Source: Rhizobium leguminosarum bv. trifolii WSM1325
GTDB taxonomy: Bacteria > Pseudomonadota > Alphaproteobacteria > Rhizobiales > Rhizobiaceae
Assembly (NCBI GenBank): GCA_000023185.1
Contig: CP001622.1
Coordinates: 4,618,501 to 4,682,500 of the forward strand
Length of the DNA stretch: 64,000 bases
Direction of reading: 5' to 3'
Shown here: positions 8,331 through 17,661 of the stretch, one piece after another
Position numbering within the stretch: position 1 is the first letter of the stretch
How the letters are laid out: the number at the start of each line of letters is the position of its first letter
Notes under the pieces: generated by a model
Told to the model about the DNA's origin: nothing
The model's input: the letters and a program-made list of their open reading frames with translations, nothing else
Database searches by the model: none
Program-made: the position numbers and the translations under genes

Positions 8331-11252
8331 TCACCAGCCTTCTTCGAGCACCTTCTCCAGCGTGTCCGCGAAAAAATCCGCGCTGTCGATGCTGAGGCAG
8401 AGCGGCGGTTTGATCTTCAGCACATTTTGGTGATCGCCGGTCGGCTGCATGATGACGCCGAGGTCGAGAAGCCGGTCGCAGATTGCAGCCGTCTCTTCCG
8501 TCGCCGGCTCCAGCGTCGTTCTGTCGCGGACGAATTCGAGGCCGAGATAGAGGCCCATGCCGTGCACGGCGCCCGCAATCGGATGGCGGTCGATCAGCGC
8601 GGCGAGCCGCGCCTTCAGATGATCGCCGACCGCCCGGGCATTTTCCTGCAACTTTTCCTCGGCCATGATGTCGAGCACCGTCATGCCGGCGATGCAACTG
8701 ACGGGGCTGCCGCCGGTGGAGGAAAAGAAAGTGCCCTCCTTCTCCAGCGATTGCGCAATCTCCCGCGTGGTGATGACGGCGCCGAGCGGATGGCCGTTGC
8801 CCATGCCCTTGGCGACGGTGATGATATCAGGCACGACGCCCTGCTGCTCGAAGCCCCAGAAATAGTGCCCGAGCCTGGCATAGCCGACCTGCACTTCGTC
8901 GGCGATGCAGACGCCGCCGCGAGCGCGTACCTGCGCATAGAGCTCCTTGAGATAGCCTTCCGGCAATGGAATGCCGCCGGCATTGCCGTAGACCGATTCG
9001 GCGATGAAGCCCGCAAGGCCTTCGCCCGCAGCATCTATTGCCTCCAGCACCGGCGTCGCCATGCCGAGATAATCCGCTGCCGTATCGGGACCACGGAAGT
9101 CGCCGCGATAGGTGTTCGGCGAAACGATGGTATGCACCCAGTCCGGCCGGGTGGTCGGTGCCTGCGGATTGTCGGCGATCGAGGTGGAGACGGCGTCGCT
9201 CGCCGCTGACCAGCCATGATAGGCTTCGAGCAGGCAGAGCATGTTGCGCGCGCCGCTATGGGCTTGCGCCAGCCGAAGCGCCAGATCGTTCGCCTCCGAG
9301 CCGCTGTTGACCAGGAAGACCGCATCGAGCCCATCCGGCGACAGGGCGGCGAGGCGTTCGGAAAATTCTGTAATCGCGGCGTAGTGAAAGCGCGAATTCG
9401 TGTTGAGCCGCAGCCATTGCGCGCTGATCGCCGCCGCGAGCTTGGGATGGCCATGGCCGAGAATGGTGACGTTGTTGACCATGTCGAGATAGGCGCGGCC
9501 CTCGACATCGAACAAATGCTCCTTCCAGCCGCGCTCGATCTGCGGCGGCGCCGCATAATAATTCTTCTGCGGCCTTGCGAGATGCGCCCGCCGCCTGGCG
9601 AAGAGTTTGGCGGTTTCAGGTTGCGGCGCATCCGCTTGCGGGCTGAGAAGCAGCGAAGGCGAAGGGCAGAGCACCGACCAGGCCGCCGCCGTGCGCGGCG
9701 TCGCAAAAAGCGGCGGTTCGAGACCGGCGACGCTGCAAAGCTGGACGCGCAGCCCGCCGAGCGACGACGCCTCTCCGAAAACAGTGCCGAGCGAATCGCC
9801 GGCGGCGATCTCGGCTCCATCCTCGACGGAGAGGTCGAGCCCGTCGAGATGCAGGGTCATCGTATCGCTGGCGAGCGTCAGATGCTGGTCCTTCCAGCCG
9901 ATGCGGCCGGCAAAGGGCGCGGCAATCGCGCTGCCTGCGGCAAGGCATATGTCGACATGCAGAGCGCAGGTCGCCTGTCCCTTCGCGGTTCCCGCGCGGG
10001 AAAGCCGATATTCGCCGTAGCGCGTCGCTGCCGTACCGTTTTCGGTTGCCATGCGGGCAAGCAGCCGCCAGTCCATGTCCGTATTCAGCCAGTTGCCGGC
10101 GGAAAAATGCGGGCTCCGTACCCCAAGATCGACATAGGCGATCCCGGCGGGATCGATGTCGGGCAGCAACGGCAGCCATCCCGATGTTTCCGGCGCGGTG
10201 ACATCTACGCCGGCTGCCTTGAGGATCGCGGCTTCCATGAGATCGAAGGGAACCGACATCGCCGTATCGAAGATCGCCCGCTCGCGGTCGAGATTGTCGC
10301 GGACATAGTCATTGTCGGGATCGACCGAAATCTGCTGCTCGCCGCTGGCGACGAGAATGACCGCGCGTGCGACGATCAGCGGCCAGAGCGCCTTCAGTTC
10401 CTCCTCGCTCAGCGGATAGATCGCCTGATAGGCGGTGACGGCGGGCAGAATATGAAAGGGGTCGCCATCGGCCTGATGCAGCAGCGAAGCGCAGGTGACG
10501 GCGAGATCGCCGACCAGCCAGCCGCGGATGATGTCGCCGAAATCGATCACCCCGTCGGGGATGATATGGCCATGGGCGTCACGGTGGCCGACGACATTGT
10601 CGCCGGTGACGTCGTGATGCACGGCCTGTAGCCGAAGCGCCGGCGCCAACGGCTGGATGCGGCGGACGGCCATCACCATGGTCTTGGCGATCCGGTCGCG
10701 CGCCGCACTGTCGGTGATGGCCGAAAGCAGCTGCACGGCAACGGGACCTGCCCGTCTGAGATCCCATTGCAGGCTGCGGTCGAGACCGGGATGGTTGAAA
10801 TCGGCAAGCGCCTGCGCCAGCCTGGCGCAGAGCGCGCCCAGCGCCGCCACGGAAGCCGGCGCTAGATAGGTCAGCTCCGTCAGCCCCTCGCCTTCCAGAT
10901 ATTCCAGCAGCCGGACCTGATAGCCCTGCCCGCGCACGGTAAGGACGACGATCTCCCGCCCCTCATTGGTGGGGATCACCTTCGGAACGCGCGGCGCATC
11001 TTGCCGGCTTTTGAGGTGACGGATCGCCGCATTCTGTGCTTCGAGCTCACGGATATCGTAGGCGGCGTGGCAGATCTTCAGGACGTAGCGACCCCTCTCG
11101 CTATCGACGCGATAGTTTCGATCCTGCTGGCTGCCGAGTTCGGCAAGCGTGCCGGATAGGCTGTAATGAGCAAGGAGGATCTCTTCCGCATCAGTGGCGG
11201 TCACATCGGGGCGCGGCAGCGCCATGCGATCAACAAGCGCCTCGTCGGTCAT
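8331..11252 (-). CDS. Trimodular fusion: APH-type kinase, degenerate M23-like module, class-III PLP aminotransferase/phospho-lyase
   Basis: A 973-residue cytoplasmic fusion. Residues about 30-340 form an APH/choline-kinase-like domain with the catalytic loop HHDVTGDNV (Asp214, Asn219) and DFG-like IDFGD (Asp237). Residues about 415-515 resemble an M23/LytM beta fold: LHVDICLAAGSAIAAPFAGR is like its first metal motif, but the usual HxH is replaced by LRVQL. Residues about 545-973 form a class-III aminotransferase fold with SGSEAND, the cofactor Asp785 in ADEVQVGY and the PLP lysine Lys815 in AKGMGNG. Kinase plus class-III enzyme mirrors hydroxylysine kinase and phospho-lyases of the AGXT2L type. 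A phosphorylate-then-eliminate reaction on an amino alcohol is therefore likely, but the substrate is unproven. GGAGGGG precedes the ATG. Confidence 0.85.
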   Translation of the reverse strand: MTDEALVDRMALPRPDVTATDAEEILLAHYSLSGTLAELGSQQDRNYRVDSERGRYVLKICHAAYDIRELEAQNAAIRHLKSRQDAPRVPKVIPTNEGREIVVLTVRGQGYQVRLLEYLEGEGLTELTYLAPASVAALGALCARLAQALADFNHPGLDRSLQWDLRRAGPVAVQLLSAITDSAARDRIAKTMVMAVRRIQPLAPALRLQAVHHDVTGDNVVGHRDAHGHIIPDGVIDFGDIIRGWLVGDLAVTCASLLHQADGDPFHILPAVTAYQAIYPLSEEELKALWPLIVARAVILVASGEQQISVDPDNDYVRDNLDRERAIFDTAMSVPFDLMEAAILKAAGVDVTAPETSGWLPLLPDIDPAGIAYVDLGVRSPHFSAGNWLNTDMDWRLLARMATENGTAATRYGEYRLSRAGTAKGQATCALHVDICLAAGSAIAAPFAGRIGWKDQHLTLASDTMTLHLDGLDLSVEDGAEIAAGDSLGTVFGEASSLGGLRVQLCSVAGLEPPLFATPRTAAAWSVLCPSPSLLLSPQADAPQPETAKLFARRRAHLARPQKNYYAAPPQIERGWKEHLFDVEGRAYLDMVNNVTILGHGHPKLAAAISAQWLRLNTNSRFHYAAITEFSERLAALSPDGLDAVFLVNSGSEANDLALRLAQAHSGARNMLCLLEAYHGWSAASDAVSTSIADNPQAPTTRPDWVHTIVSPNTYRGDFRGPDTAADYLGMATPVLEAIDAAGEGLAGFIAESVYGNAGGIPLPEGYLKELYAQVRARGGVCIADEVQVGYARLGHYFWGFEQQGVVPDIITVAKGMGNGHPLGAVITTREIAQSLEKEGTFFSSTGGSPVSCIAGMTVLDIMAEEKLQENARAVGDHLKARLAALIDRHPIAGAVHGMGLYLGLEFVRDRTTLEPATEETAAICDRLLDLGVIMQPTGDHQNVLKIKPPLCLSIDSADFFADTLEKVLEEGW

Positions 11253-11365
11253 GACACCCCTCCCGCAGCATGATTCGATTACCTATTGAATGAGATAATC
11301 AAGTACTTGCCGCTGGCAGGCAACGGGGATTGTCGTTTGCCAGCAAAAGAGATGCAGGGCTGCGC

Positions 11366-12250
11366 TCAGCCCATGCGTTCGGAGGCGTAGCCGCCGGGGC
11401 TTGCCGGGAAGACCACGGTGCGGTTGCCGTTCAGGAAGGTGCGGTGATGGATATGCGCATGGATGGCGCGCGCCAGCACCTGGCTTTCGACATCGCGGCC
11501 GATCGAGACGTAGTCGTCGGGCGACTGCGCATGGGTGATACGCGCCGTGTCCTGCTCGATGATCGGGCCTTCGTCGAGATCGGCGGTGACGTAATGCGCC
11601 GTCGCCCCGATCAGCTTCACGCCGCGTTGATAGGCCTGCTTGTAAGGGTTGGCGCCCTTGAAGCTCGGCAGGAAGGAATGGTGGATGTTGATGATCTTCC
11701 CGGACATCTTCTGGCACATCGCATCCGAAAGCACCTGCATGTAGCGCGCCAGCACGATCAGCTCGGTGCCGGTCTGTTCGACGATATCCATGATCTGGCC
11801 TTCAGCCTGCAGTTTGTTCTCCTTCGTCACCTTGATGTGGTGGAAGGGAATGTCGTGGTTGACCACGACCTTCTGGTAATCGAAATGGTTGGAGACGACG
11901 CCGACGATATCGATCGGCAGGGCGCCGATCTTCCAGCGGTAAAGCAGGTCGTTCAGACAATGGCCGAAGCGCGACACCATCAAGAGCACCTTCATGCGGG
12001 CACTGCCGTCATGGATCTCGGCATCCATGGCGAACCGCTTGCAGATCGGCTCGAAGCCTTCCTTGAGTTCGGCAAGCGGCACGCCTTCCTCGGAGATGAA
12101 GCTGACGCGCGTGAAGAACCTGCCGGTATCGAGATCGTCGAACTGCGAGCTGTCGACGATGTTGCAGCCCTTGTCTGCCAGATAGCTCGAAATCGCCGCC
12201 ACGATGCCGCGCGTCGATTTGCAGGATACCGTCAATACGTAACTTGTCAT
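11366..12250 (-). CDS. purU: Formyltetrahydrofolate deformylase
   Basis: A 294-residue PurU. An N-terminal ACT domain (residues 1-80, YVLTVSCKSTRGIVAAISSY) is followed by a formyltransferase-fold catalytic domain with LMVSRFGHCLNDLLYRW, VSNH, NIHHSFLPSFKGANPY and the HYVTADLDEGPIIEQD motif carrying the catalytic Asp. It hydrolyses 10-formyl-THF to THF and formate, balancing one-carbon pools and feeding formate to PurT. ATG at 12250 has a purine-rich AGGGAAAGAC before it. It lies 113 bases upstream of the fusion gene in the same direction; co-transcription is possible. Length and motifs are standard. Confidence 0.96.
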   Translation of the reverse strand: MTSYVLTVSCKSTRGIVAAISSYLADKGCNIVDSSQFDDLDTGRFFTRVSFISEEGVPLAELKEGFEPICKRFAMDAEIHDGSARMKVLLMVSRFGHCLNDLLYRWKIGALPIDIVGVVSNHFDYQKVVVNHDIPFHHIKVTKENKLQAEGQIMDIVEQTGTELIVLARYMQVLSDAMCQKMSGKIINIHHSFLPSFKGANPYKQAYQRGVKLIGATAHYVTADLDEGPIIEQDTARITHAQSPDDYVSIGRDVESQVLARAIHAHIHHRTFLNGNRTVVFPASPGGYASERMG

Positions 12251-12465
12251 GTCTTTCCCTCTTCCCTCTCCAAGGCCGCCGCCGTGCTTAGATCAAAGCC
12301 CGGACCGCGAACAGGCCGGCGCACTTTCATTCATGCGACAAATTGCAAGAGAAACCATCACCTTTGCGCAAGTTCTCTCATTGCCAAGTCTGAAGCTTAG
12401 GAGAAGTTGCGCGAAAAACTGTACCGTCAGCGCCGCTTGGATGCGTAATCTCGCCTTCTAGCGTT

Positions 12466-13485
12466 TTAGGCCGGCGGCCGGCTCGCCACCGCAACCTTCC
12501 GGCGGCGCGGCGAGGTGATCTCATGGATGATCGCACCGCCGATCGACGAGAGCACCAGCGAGAGCATCACGAAGAGCACCGGCTGCTGCAGGATGCCGAT
12601 CGGCAGACGGTCCGCGGCGACCCTGAGAAAAGCCAGGGTGAAGGCGTGGGTGATATAGATGCTATAGGAGCAGTCGCCGAGATAGTTCAGCCATCCCACT
12701 ACCGGCAGCCTGGAAAAATCGATGGAGATCGCGCCGTAGACGATGAAGATCGCCGGGATTCCCCAGGCATAGAACCGGCTTTCCGGTGGCATCAGCGCCT
12801 CGTTGATGAACAGAAACGCAAAGCCCATGGCAAGGGCCGCCCAAGCCCAGCGGTTCGGCAGAAGCACCTTCTGTCCGTAGAGCCAGCCGAGCACGACACC
12901 GGCGAGAAACTCCAGCATGATCGGTTCGCGGTAGAACCGGGTCGCCGTCGTTTCCGGCAGCAGCCGACAGGCGATCAGGATGACGGCAAAGACGGCAAAC
13001 ATCGCCGGGATGCGGCGAGCTTCCTGTAGCGGCAGCAGAAGCGCAAAGACGAAGTAGAAGAACATTTCGTAATTCAGTGTCCAGCCGGGAACGACCACCG
13101 GTGTGATCGTGCTGGGATCGGCGGGATTGGCCCATGGCAGGAAGAACAGCGAGGCGATGAGATGCGGCAGGTCGAACACCGTCGATTTCAGCAATGACGG
13201 GGCGACCAGCGCCACAGTCGCCGAAAACAGCGTCGCCAGCCAGTAGAGCGGCACGATCCTTTTGATGCGCCGCCGGGCGAAATCGACCGGGCTCATCGCT
13301 CGTCCGCTCGTCGTCAGCCACATCACGAAGCCGCTCAGGACGAAGAAGATGTCGACGCCGGTTTCGCCATAGACGAAGGCGGTGGCGTCGACCGCGGGAT
13401 TGACCTTGGCAAGCTGCAATACCGCGTGGAAATAGACGACCATCAGCGCCGCGATGGCGCGCAGATATTGAAGCTGGACAAGCAT
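12466..13485 (-). CDS. Acyltransferase 3 family membrane protein (ExoH/OafA-like)
   Basis: A 339-residue integral membrane acyltransferase with about ten helices. It begins LQYLRAIAALMVVYFHA, containing the conserved His of the family, followed by ETGVDIFFVLSGFVMW and the RRIKRIVPLYW segment. Such proteins transfer acetyl, succinyl or similar groups to exported polysaccharides. It lies 45 bases downstream of a Wzy-like gene and a GH5 gene on the same strand, so it probably decorates the same glycan. Which acyl group is moved cannot be told. Confidence 0.9.
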   Translation of the reverse strand: MLVQLQYLRAIAALMVVYFHAVLQLAKVNPAVDATAFVYGETGVDIFFVLSGFVMWLTTSGRAMSPVDFARRRIKRIVPLYWLATLFSATVALVAPSLLKSTVFDLPHLIASLFFLPWANPADPSTITPVVVPGWTLNYEMFFYFVFALLLPLQEARRIPAMFAVFAVILIACRLLPETTATRFYREPIMLEFLAGVVLGWLYGQKVLLPNRWAWAALAMGFAFLFINEALMPPESRFYAWGIPAIFIVYGAISIDFSRLPVVGWLNYLGDCSYSIYITHAFTLAFLRVAADRLPIGILQQPVLFVMLSLVLSSIGGAIIHEITSPRRRKVAVASRPPA

Positions 13486-13530
13486 CGAGCGTGTGCTCCC
13501 TCGGGCTCGCGCGGACAGGCGCCGCTGCGG

Positions 13531-14808
13531 TCAACTCAATACATCTGCCGGACGACCCTGCCGGATGCGCGGGCTGTCGTGGAAACGCATATATCCGACG
13601 ACGAACCACAGGAGACCGGCGATCTTCATCGAGAAGACCGCGGTTCCCCCAATCATCATATTCAGAAAAATGAAAAGAGAAAGTGAATGGGCGCAGCGCC
13701 GCTGCGCCGCCGTGCGCCCGGCGGGAAAGAGGCAGACGAACAGCCATAAGGCGATGACGCCGAAGATCGTCGCCGCGTAGATCAGGTAGACATAGCCGCT
13801 GTCGGCGAATTCGGCGACCCGGTCGACCGAAAGCCCGAGGATGGCAAGCGGATCGAGCTCCATGATCTTCTTCATCGTCAGATTGATGCGGCCGGTGAAA
13901 TTGTCGCCCGTCGCGTTGGGTTTCATCACGTAGACGAGGAAGCCGGCGGCGACGATCAGCGGCATCAGCGCCAGATTGAAATTCTTCGGGATCTTCGGAA
14001 AGACGAAGTAACCGACGATGCAGGCACAGCAGAAGATCAGCATCGTGCGCGTGTCGTTCGTCACCAGGATCAGCACGGCCGTGCCGACCATCAGCAACCG
14101 GTCCCAGCGGCCAAGCCTCTCCCACATCGAAATCAGGTAGACCGCGATCACGCCGCAGAAATTGGCGAGCGACACCTGCTCGAGGAAGATCGAGGAGGAA
14201 CGGTGGTCGATGATGCCGAAAGAGAAGCGCTCGGGAAAGCCGAGCGCGTTCTGGAAGAGGCCCGTCGTATTGTAGCTCAGCGGCAGCAGCCCGCGCGTAT
14301 TGGCGAAATAATCGGACGGGTGGACGATGCTGACATAGAACGGCACGCTGACGATCTCGAAGATCAGGAAGATCATGACGGCAAGACTTGCCCAGCGAAA
14401 GGCGAGCTTCATCGTTTTCTCGTTGCTCCAGCCGCCGAGCCCGGTAAAGCAGAAGATGATCAGCACGTTGCGGAAGTGATCGATGAACAGCATGCGGTTG
14501 AGCACGCTGACATAGATGGTCACGACGAGCGTGAACAGCAGGAACAGGAAGGCCGGCAGATCGGTCTCGTAGATCCCCTTGTGCAGGATATAGATGATGG
14601 CGCTCGCCATGATCAGGCCTTCGCTGGCGGCGACATGCGTCATCGAGAGCGGCACAATGTTGTGGTTGATGAAGGCGAGAATGCCGTTGTAGAGCACGGA
14701 GAGCAGCCCGAGCCAGAGCACCGTATGATCGGTGCGCGATGCCCTGCCGGCGACAGTGCCGGCCACAGTGAATGTCGCTGTCCTCTGATCGACGACCGCC
14801 ATGCTCAT
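13531..14808 (-). CDS. Wzy/ExoQ-like polysaccharide polymerase or O-antigen ligase-type membrane protein
   Basis: A membrane protein of about 425 residues with some ten to eleven hydrophobic helices and the large periplasmic loop typical of Wzy/WaaL proteins (around PSDYFANTRGLLPLSYNTTG and ALGFPERFSFG). ATG at 14808 overlaps the stop of the upstream GH5 gene as ATGA, giving tight coupling; the open frame reaches back to 14835. It would join repeat units, or ligate them, at the periplasmic face of the membrane. Such proteins are poorly conserved, so polymerase versus ligase is unresolved. Confidence 0.78.
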   Translation of the reverse strand: MSMAVVDQRTATFTVAGTVAGRASRTDHTVLWLGLLSVLYNGILAFINHNIVPLSMTHVAASEGLIMASAIIYILHKGIYETDLPAFLFLLFTLVVTIYVSVLNRMLFIDHFRNVLIIFCFTGLGGWSNEKTMKLAFRWASLAVMIFLIFEIVSVPFYVSIVHPSDYFANTRGLLPLSYNTTGLFQNALGFPERFSFGIIDHRSSSIFLEQVSLANFCGVIAVYLISMWERLGRWDRLLMVGTAVLILVTNDTRTMLIFCCACIVGYFVFPKIPKNFNLALMPLIVAAGFLVYVMKPNATGDNFTGRINLTMKKIMELDPLAILGLSVDRVAEFADSGYVYLIYAATIFGVIALWLFVCLFPAGRTAAQRRCAHSLSLFIFLNMMIGGTAVFSMKIAGLLWFVVGYMRFHDSPRIRQGRPADVLS

Positions 14809-15854
14809 TTCCCCGCGGGTTTGACGGCGGAGCAAATGCCGGCACCGGCTTTTGCCGCCTCGGCAAGAAGCCGCATCTGCGGCCGCTCAGGGCCCTTGCG
14901 CGGCTGGACGTTGAACGGCTCGTCCGCCGGCCACCAATCGCCGGCCGCCCAGTAGGACCAGCCGAGCCACACATCGCTATTGCCGGACATGGTGGCGTAG
15001 ATTTCGGTCAGCCCGCTCATGCAGTCCTTGTCGGTGGAGGCGCCAAATTCGCCGAGAAAACCGCGCTTGTGGTTCTGCTTCAACCAGGCGGTAACGCCGT
15101 TGATCGCCGCGACCGCGGCGGACGCACCTTCACAGGTCGGATGGGTGCCGGAGGAATCGGCATCGAGATACTGGTGGACCTCATAGGCGTAGAAATTGAG
15201 CGGATCGCGCACACCGAGCATCACCGTGCCGTTGGCGCCGCCGATCACATCCTTTTCCCAGCTGCCCGCGCCGCTCCAGGCGGTGCCCGGCACCAAGATG
15301 AGGTTGCGCGCGCCGACAGCGCGGATGCTGCGGATCGCCGCATTGGCCGCATCCAGCCAGTCGGTCGCCTTGATGTCGTGCGGTTCGTTCATCAGGCCGA
15401 AGAGAACGCCGTCCTGATTGGCGAATTCGACGGCGAGCCTTGCCCAGAAGTCACCGAAGGCGGCATCCGTCGCCGGCGCTGTGCCGACCTGGGTCTTGTC
15501 GTAATAGCCGAAATTATGCGGGTCGAGCAGAACCGCCATGCCGTGCTTGCGGATCAGGCCGATCGTATCTTTGATCCGCTTGAGCTCATCCTCGTCGAGC
15601 CGCCCGCCGAGTGCGGGCTGCAGCCGCTCCCAGCGGAAGGGCAGCCGGATAATCGTCATGCCCTTCTTGGCGAAATAGCCGATCGTGTCTTCGCTCGGGT
15701 AGGTGTAGTTGGTGCCGTAGATGCCGCCGCGCTCGCCATATTCACCGCCGGACAAATTGACGCCGCGGTAGCAAGGGGCCTCAGCCGCAAGGACCGGCGA
15801 CGGGGTGAGAGCGGCCGCAAACAGCAGCGCTGTCAGATGTCGTGTCGTCCTCAT
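14805..15854 (-). CDS. Secreted glycoside hydrolase family 5 (endoglucanase-like)
   Basis: A 349-residue exported enzyme. Residues 1-23 form a signal peptide (MRTTRHLTALLFAAALTPSP then VLA). The mature TIM-barrel has GH5 features: IIRLPFRWERLQP, the acid/base Glu157 in GLMNEPHD, His227 in YEVHQY and the nucleophile Glu269 in GFLGEFG. It should hydrolyse a beta-glucan-type chain in the periplasm or outside. Its stop overlaps the start of the Wzy-like gene, so it most likely trims or tailors the polysaccharide made by this group, as glycanases in rhizobial polysaccharide operons do. Plant cell-wall attack is a less likely alternative. Confidence 0.88.
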   Translation of the reverse strand: MRTTRHLTALLFAAALTPSPVLAAEAPCYRGVNLSGGEYGERGGIYGTNYTYPSEDTIGYFAKKGMTIIRLPFRWERLQPALGGRLDEDELKRIKDTIGLIRKHGMAVLLDPHNFGYYDKTQVGTAPATDAAFGDFWARLAVEFANQDGVLFGLMNEPHDIKATDWLDAANAAIRSIRAVGARNLILVPGTAWSGAGSWEKDVIGGANGTVMLGVRDPLNFYAYEVHQYLDADSSGTHPTCEGASAAVAAINGVTAWLKQNHKRGFLGEFGASTDKDCMSGLTEIYATMSGNSDVWLGWSYWAAGDWWPADEPFNVQPRKGPERPQMRLLAEAAKAGAGICSAVKPAGK

Positions 15855-15988
15855 GGCATCCTCGCAATCGCGGCAAATCGCAACATCGGCGTCGCTGACG
15901 TTATTTTAACGGTCCGTTAGCTAAGAATTTCTAAAGTATCGGCACCTCGGCTTCAGTCTTTCACGCTGGGCGGGACACGAGTGCGCGT

Positions 15989-17602
15989 ATGAACCAGTAT
16001 GACAGGAACAGGATAAGCCGGCTCCCTGGCTGGCGCAGTTTTGAGCCGTCTCAGACTGCGCCGGAAGGCGTGGGCATGCGCAGTCCCGTCGTCCGCCCGG
16101 ATGATTTCGTCCGGCCATCGCCCGAACCTGCCCCGCCCCCCTTCGTGCCGCCGGCAAGCATTGCGGAAACCCGCCAATATGAGCGTCCGGCACCTCAGCC
16201 TCAGCCTGCAAGACAGCCTGTCGCGGACGCGCCGCCGAATGCAGAGTCCGCGCCGGCCGCACCGCTTCTCGACCTCCGCTCCAGTATCGCCGCGATCTGG
16301 AGCCGGCGACTGATCGTGCTGGGTTTGGCGCTTCTCGGAGCCCTCGCCGGCGGGGCGGTGGCGCCGCGCATCGCCCAGAAATTCACCGCCATCAGCAGCC
16401 TCTATTTCGATCCGCGCCAGATCGGCCTTGCCGATGCCGGCGCGCAATCGTCGGGTCCCTCGCCGGAAATGATCTCGGCGCTGATCGACAGCCAGGTGCA
16501 GATCCTGACCTCGGGCAATGTGCTGCGCCGCGTCGCCGAAGCCATGAAGCTCGACCAAGATCCCGAATTCACCGGCGGCCGCACGGATGGCGCCGCCGTG
16601 ATCGGCACTCTGCAGAAGGCGCTGGTCATCACCCGTGAGGCCAGCACCTATGTCGTCTCGCTTGCCGCCACGACCAACGATCCCGAAAAATCCGCAAGGC
16701 TTGCCAACCAGGTCGTCACCTCCTTCACCGAGGAGGAGAACAGTGCCTCGAACGGCATCTACGAAAATACCTCCTCAACGCTCGACGGTCGCCTCAACGA
16801 CCTGCGCCAGAAGGTGCTGGAGGCCGAGCAGGCTGTCGAAACCTTCCGCGCCGACAACGACATGGCCGCGACCGAGGGCAACCTGATTTCCGATCAGCGG
16901 CTCGTTTCGCTGAACACGATGCTGGTGACGGCACAGGAAAAGACCATCCAGGCAAAGGCGCGCGCCGATGCCGTCGCCAACCTCCGCGTCGAGGACATCG
17001 TCGCCGGCAACCAGGCGGAGGGCGGCGTCACCTCGCCGCTCGTCAGCCTGCGTCAGCAATATGCCACCCAGGCCGCCGCCGTCGGCAGCCTCGAAAGCCA
17101 GATGGGCACGCGTCATCCGCGCCTGCAGGCCGCCCGCTCCTCGCTGCAGAGCATTGGCGGCGAAATCAAGGGCGAATTGCAGCGTCTCGTCACCTCGGCA
17201 AGGGGCGAATACGAGCAGGCAAAGGCCGCCGAGGACAGCATCGCCAAGGAACTTGCCGTGCAGAAGGCGTTGCAGGCGAGTACCTCCGACAAGCAGGTGG
17301 AATTGAACGAATTGCAGCGCAAGGCGACGGCGGCGCGCGATATTTACGAGACGGTGCTGAAACGCTCTAGCCAGACGAGCGAGGAGCAAAACTTCAACCG
17401 GAGTAACATTCGCGTCATTTCGCCGGCCGAGCCGCCGGTCAAGGGAGACGGTCCCGGAAAGACGATTCTATTGGTTGCCGGCGTCATCGGCGGTTTTCTC
17501 GCCGGTTTCGTCGTCGGCGCGGGCTTTGCGATTCTCGCCGGCCTCTTCAGCCATCCCGTCATCAGAAGTTATTTCAGGAAGTCTCCCGCTGCGGCCGCTT
17601 GA
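15989..17602 (+). CDS. Wzz/GumC-like polysaccharide co-polymerase
   Basis: A 537-residue polysaccharide co-polymerase. A long Pro/Ala-rich cytoplasmic N-tail (residues 30-95) leads to a first membrane helix (about 108-126). A large periplasmic coiled-coil domain follows (about 130-480, containing FSLASEQ-type Wzz elements such as SLYFDPRQIGL and LDGRLNDLRQKVLEAEQAVE). The second helix is at about 490-520 with a short tail. There is no C-terminal Walker motif, so this is the kinase-less GumC/ExoP-N type. It regulates chain length or export of the glycan made nearby. It is divergent from the GH5/Wzy/acyltransferase operon across 134 bases. Confidence 0.9.
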   Translation: MNQYDRNRISRLPGWRSFEPSQTAPEGVGMRSPVVRPDDFVRPSPEPAPPPFVPPASIAETRQYERPAPQPQPARQPVADAPPNAESAPAAPLLDLRSSIAAIWSRRLIVLGLALLGALAGGAVAPRIAQKFTAISSLYFDPRQIGLADAGAQSSGPSPEMISALIDSQVQILTSGNVLRRVAEAMKLDQDPEFTGGRTDGAAVIGTLQKALVITREASTYVVSLAATTNDPEKSARLANQVVTSFTEEENSASNGIYENTSSTLDGRLNDLRQKVLEAEQAVETFRADNDMAATEGNLISDQRLVSLNTMLVTAQEKTIQAKARADAVANLRVEDIVAGNQAEGGVTSPLVSLRQQYATQAAAVGSLESQMGTRHPRLQAARSSLQSIGGEIKGELQRLVTSARGEYEQAKAAEDSIAKELAVQKALQASTSDKQVELNELQRKATAARDIYETVLKRSSQTSEEQNFNRSNIRVISPAEPPVKGDGPGKTILLVAGVIGGFLAGFVVGAGFAILAGLFSHPVIRSYFRKSPAAAA

Positions 17603-17661
17603 TGACGGTCGTCGGTTTTCCTACATCGGGGAAGCGGCCTATTGCCGGCAGGAGAGTTCCC

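Noticed and set aside
12662..14974. A 770-codon open frame on the minus strand across the acyltransferase and Wzy-like genes
   Set aside because: It is a shadow of two genes with clear membrane-protein families in another frame, and its own translation is Arg/His-rich with no family motif.
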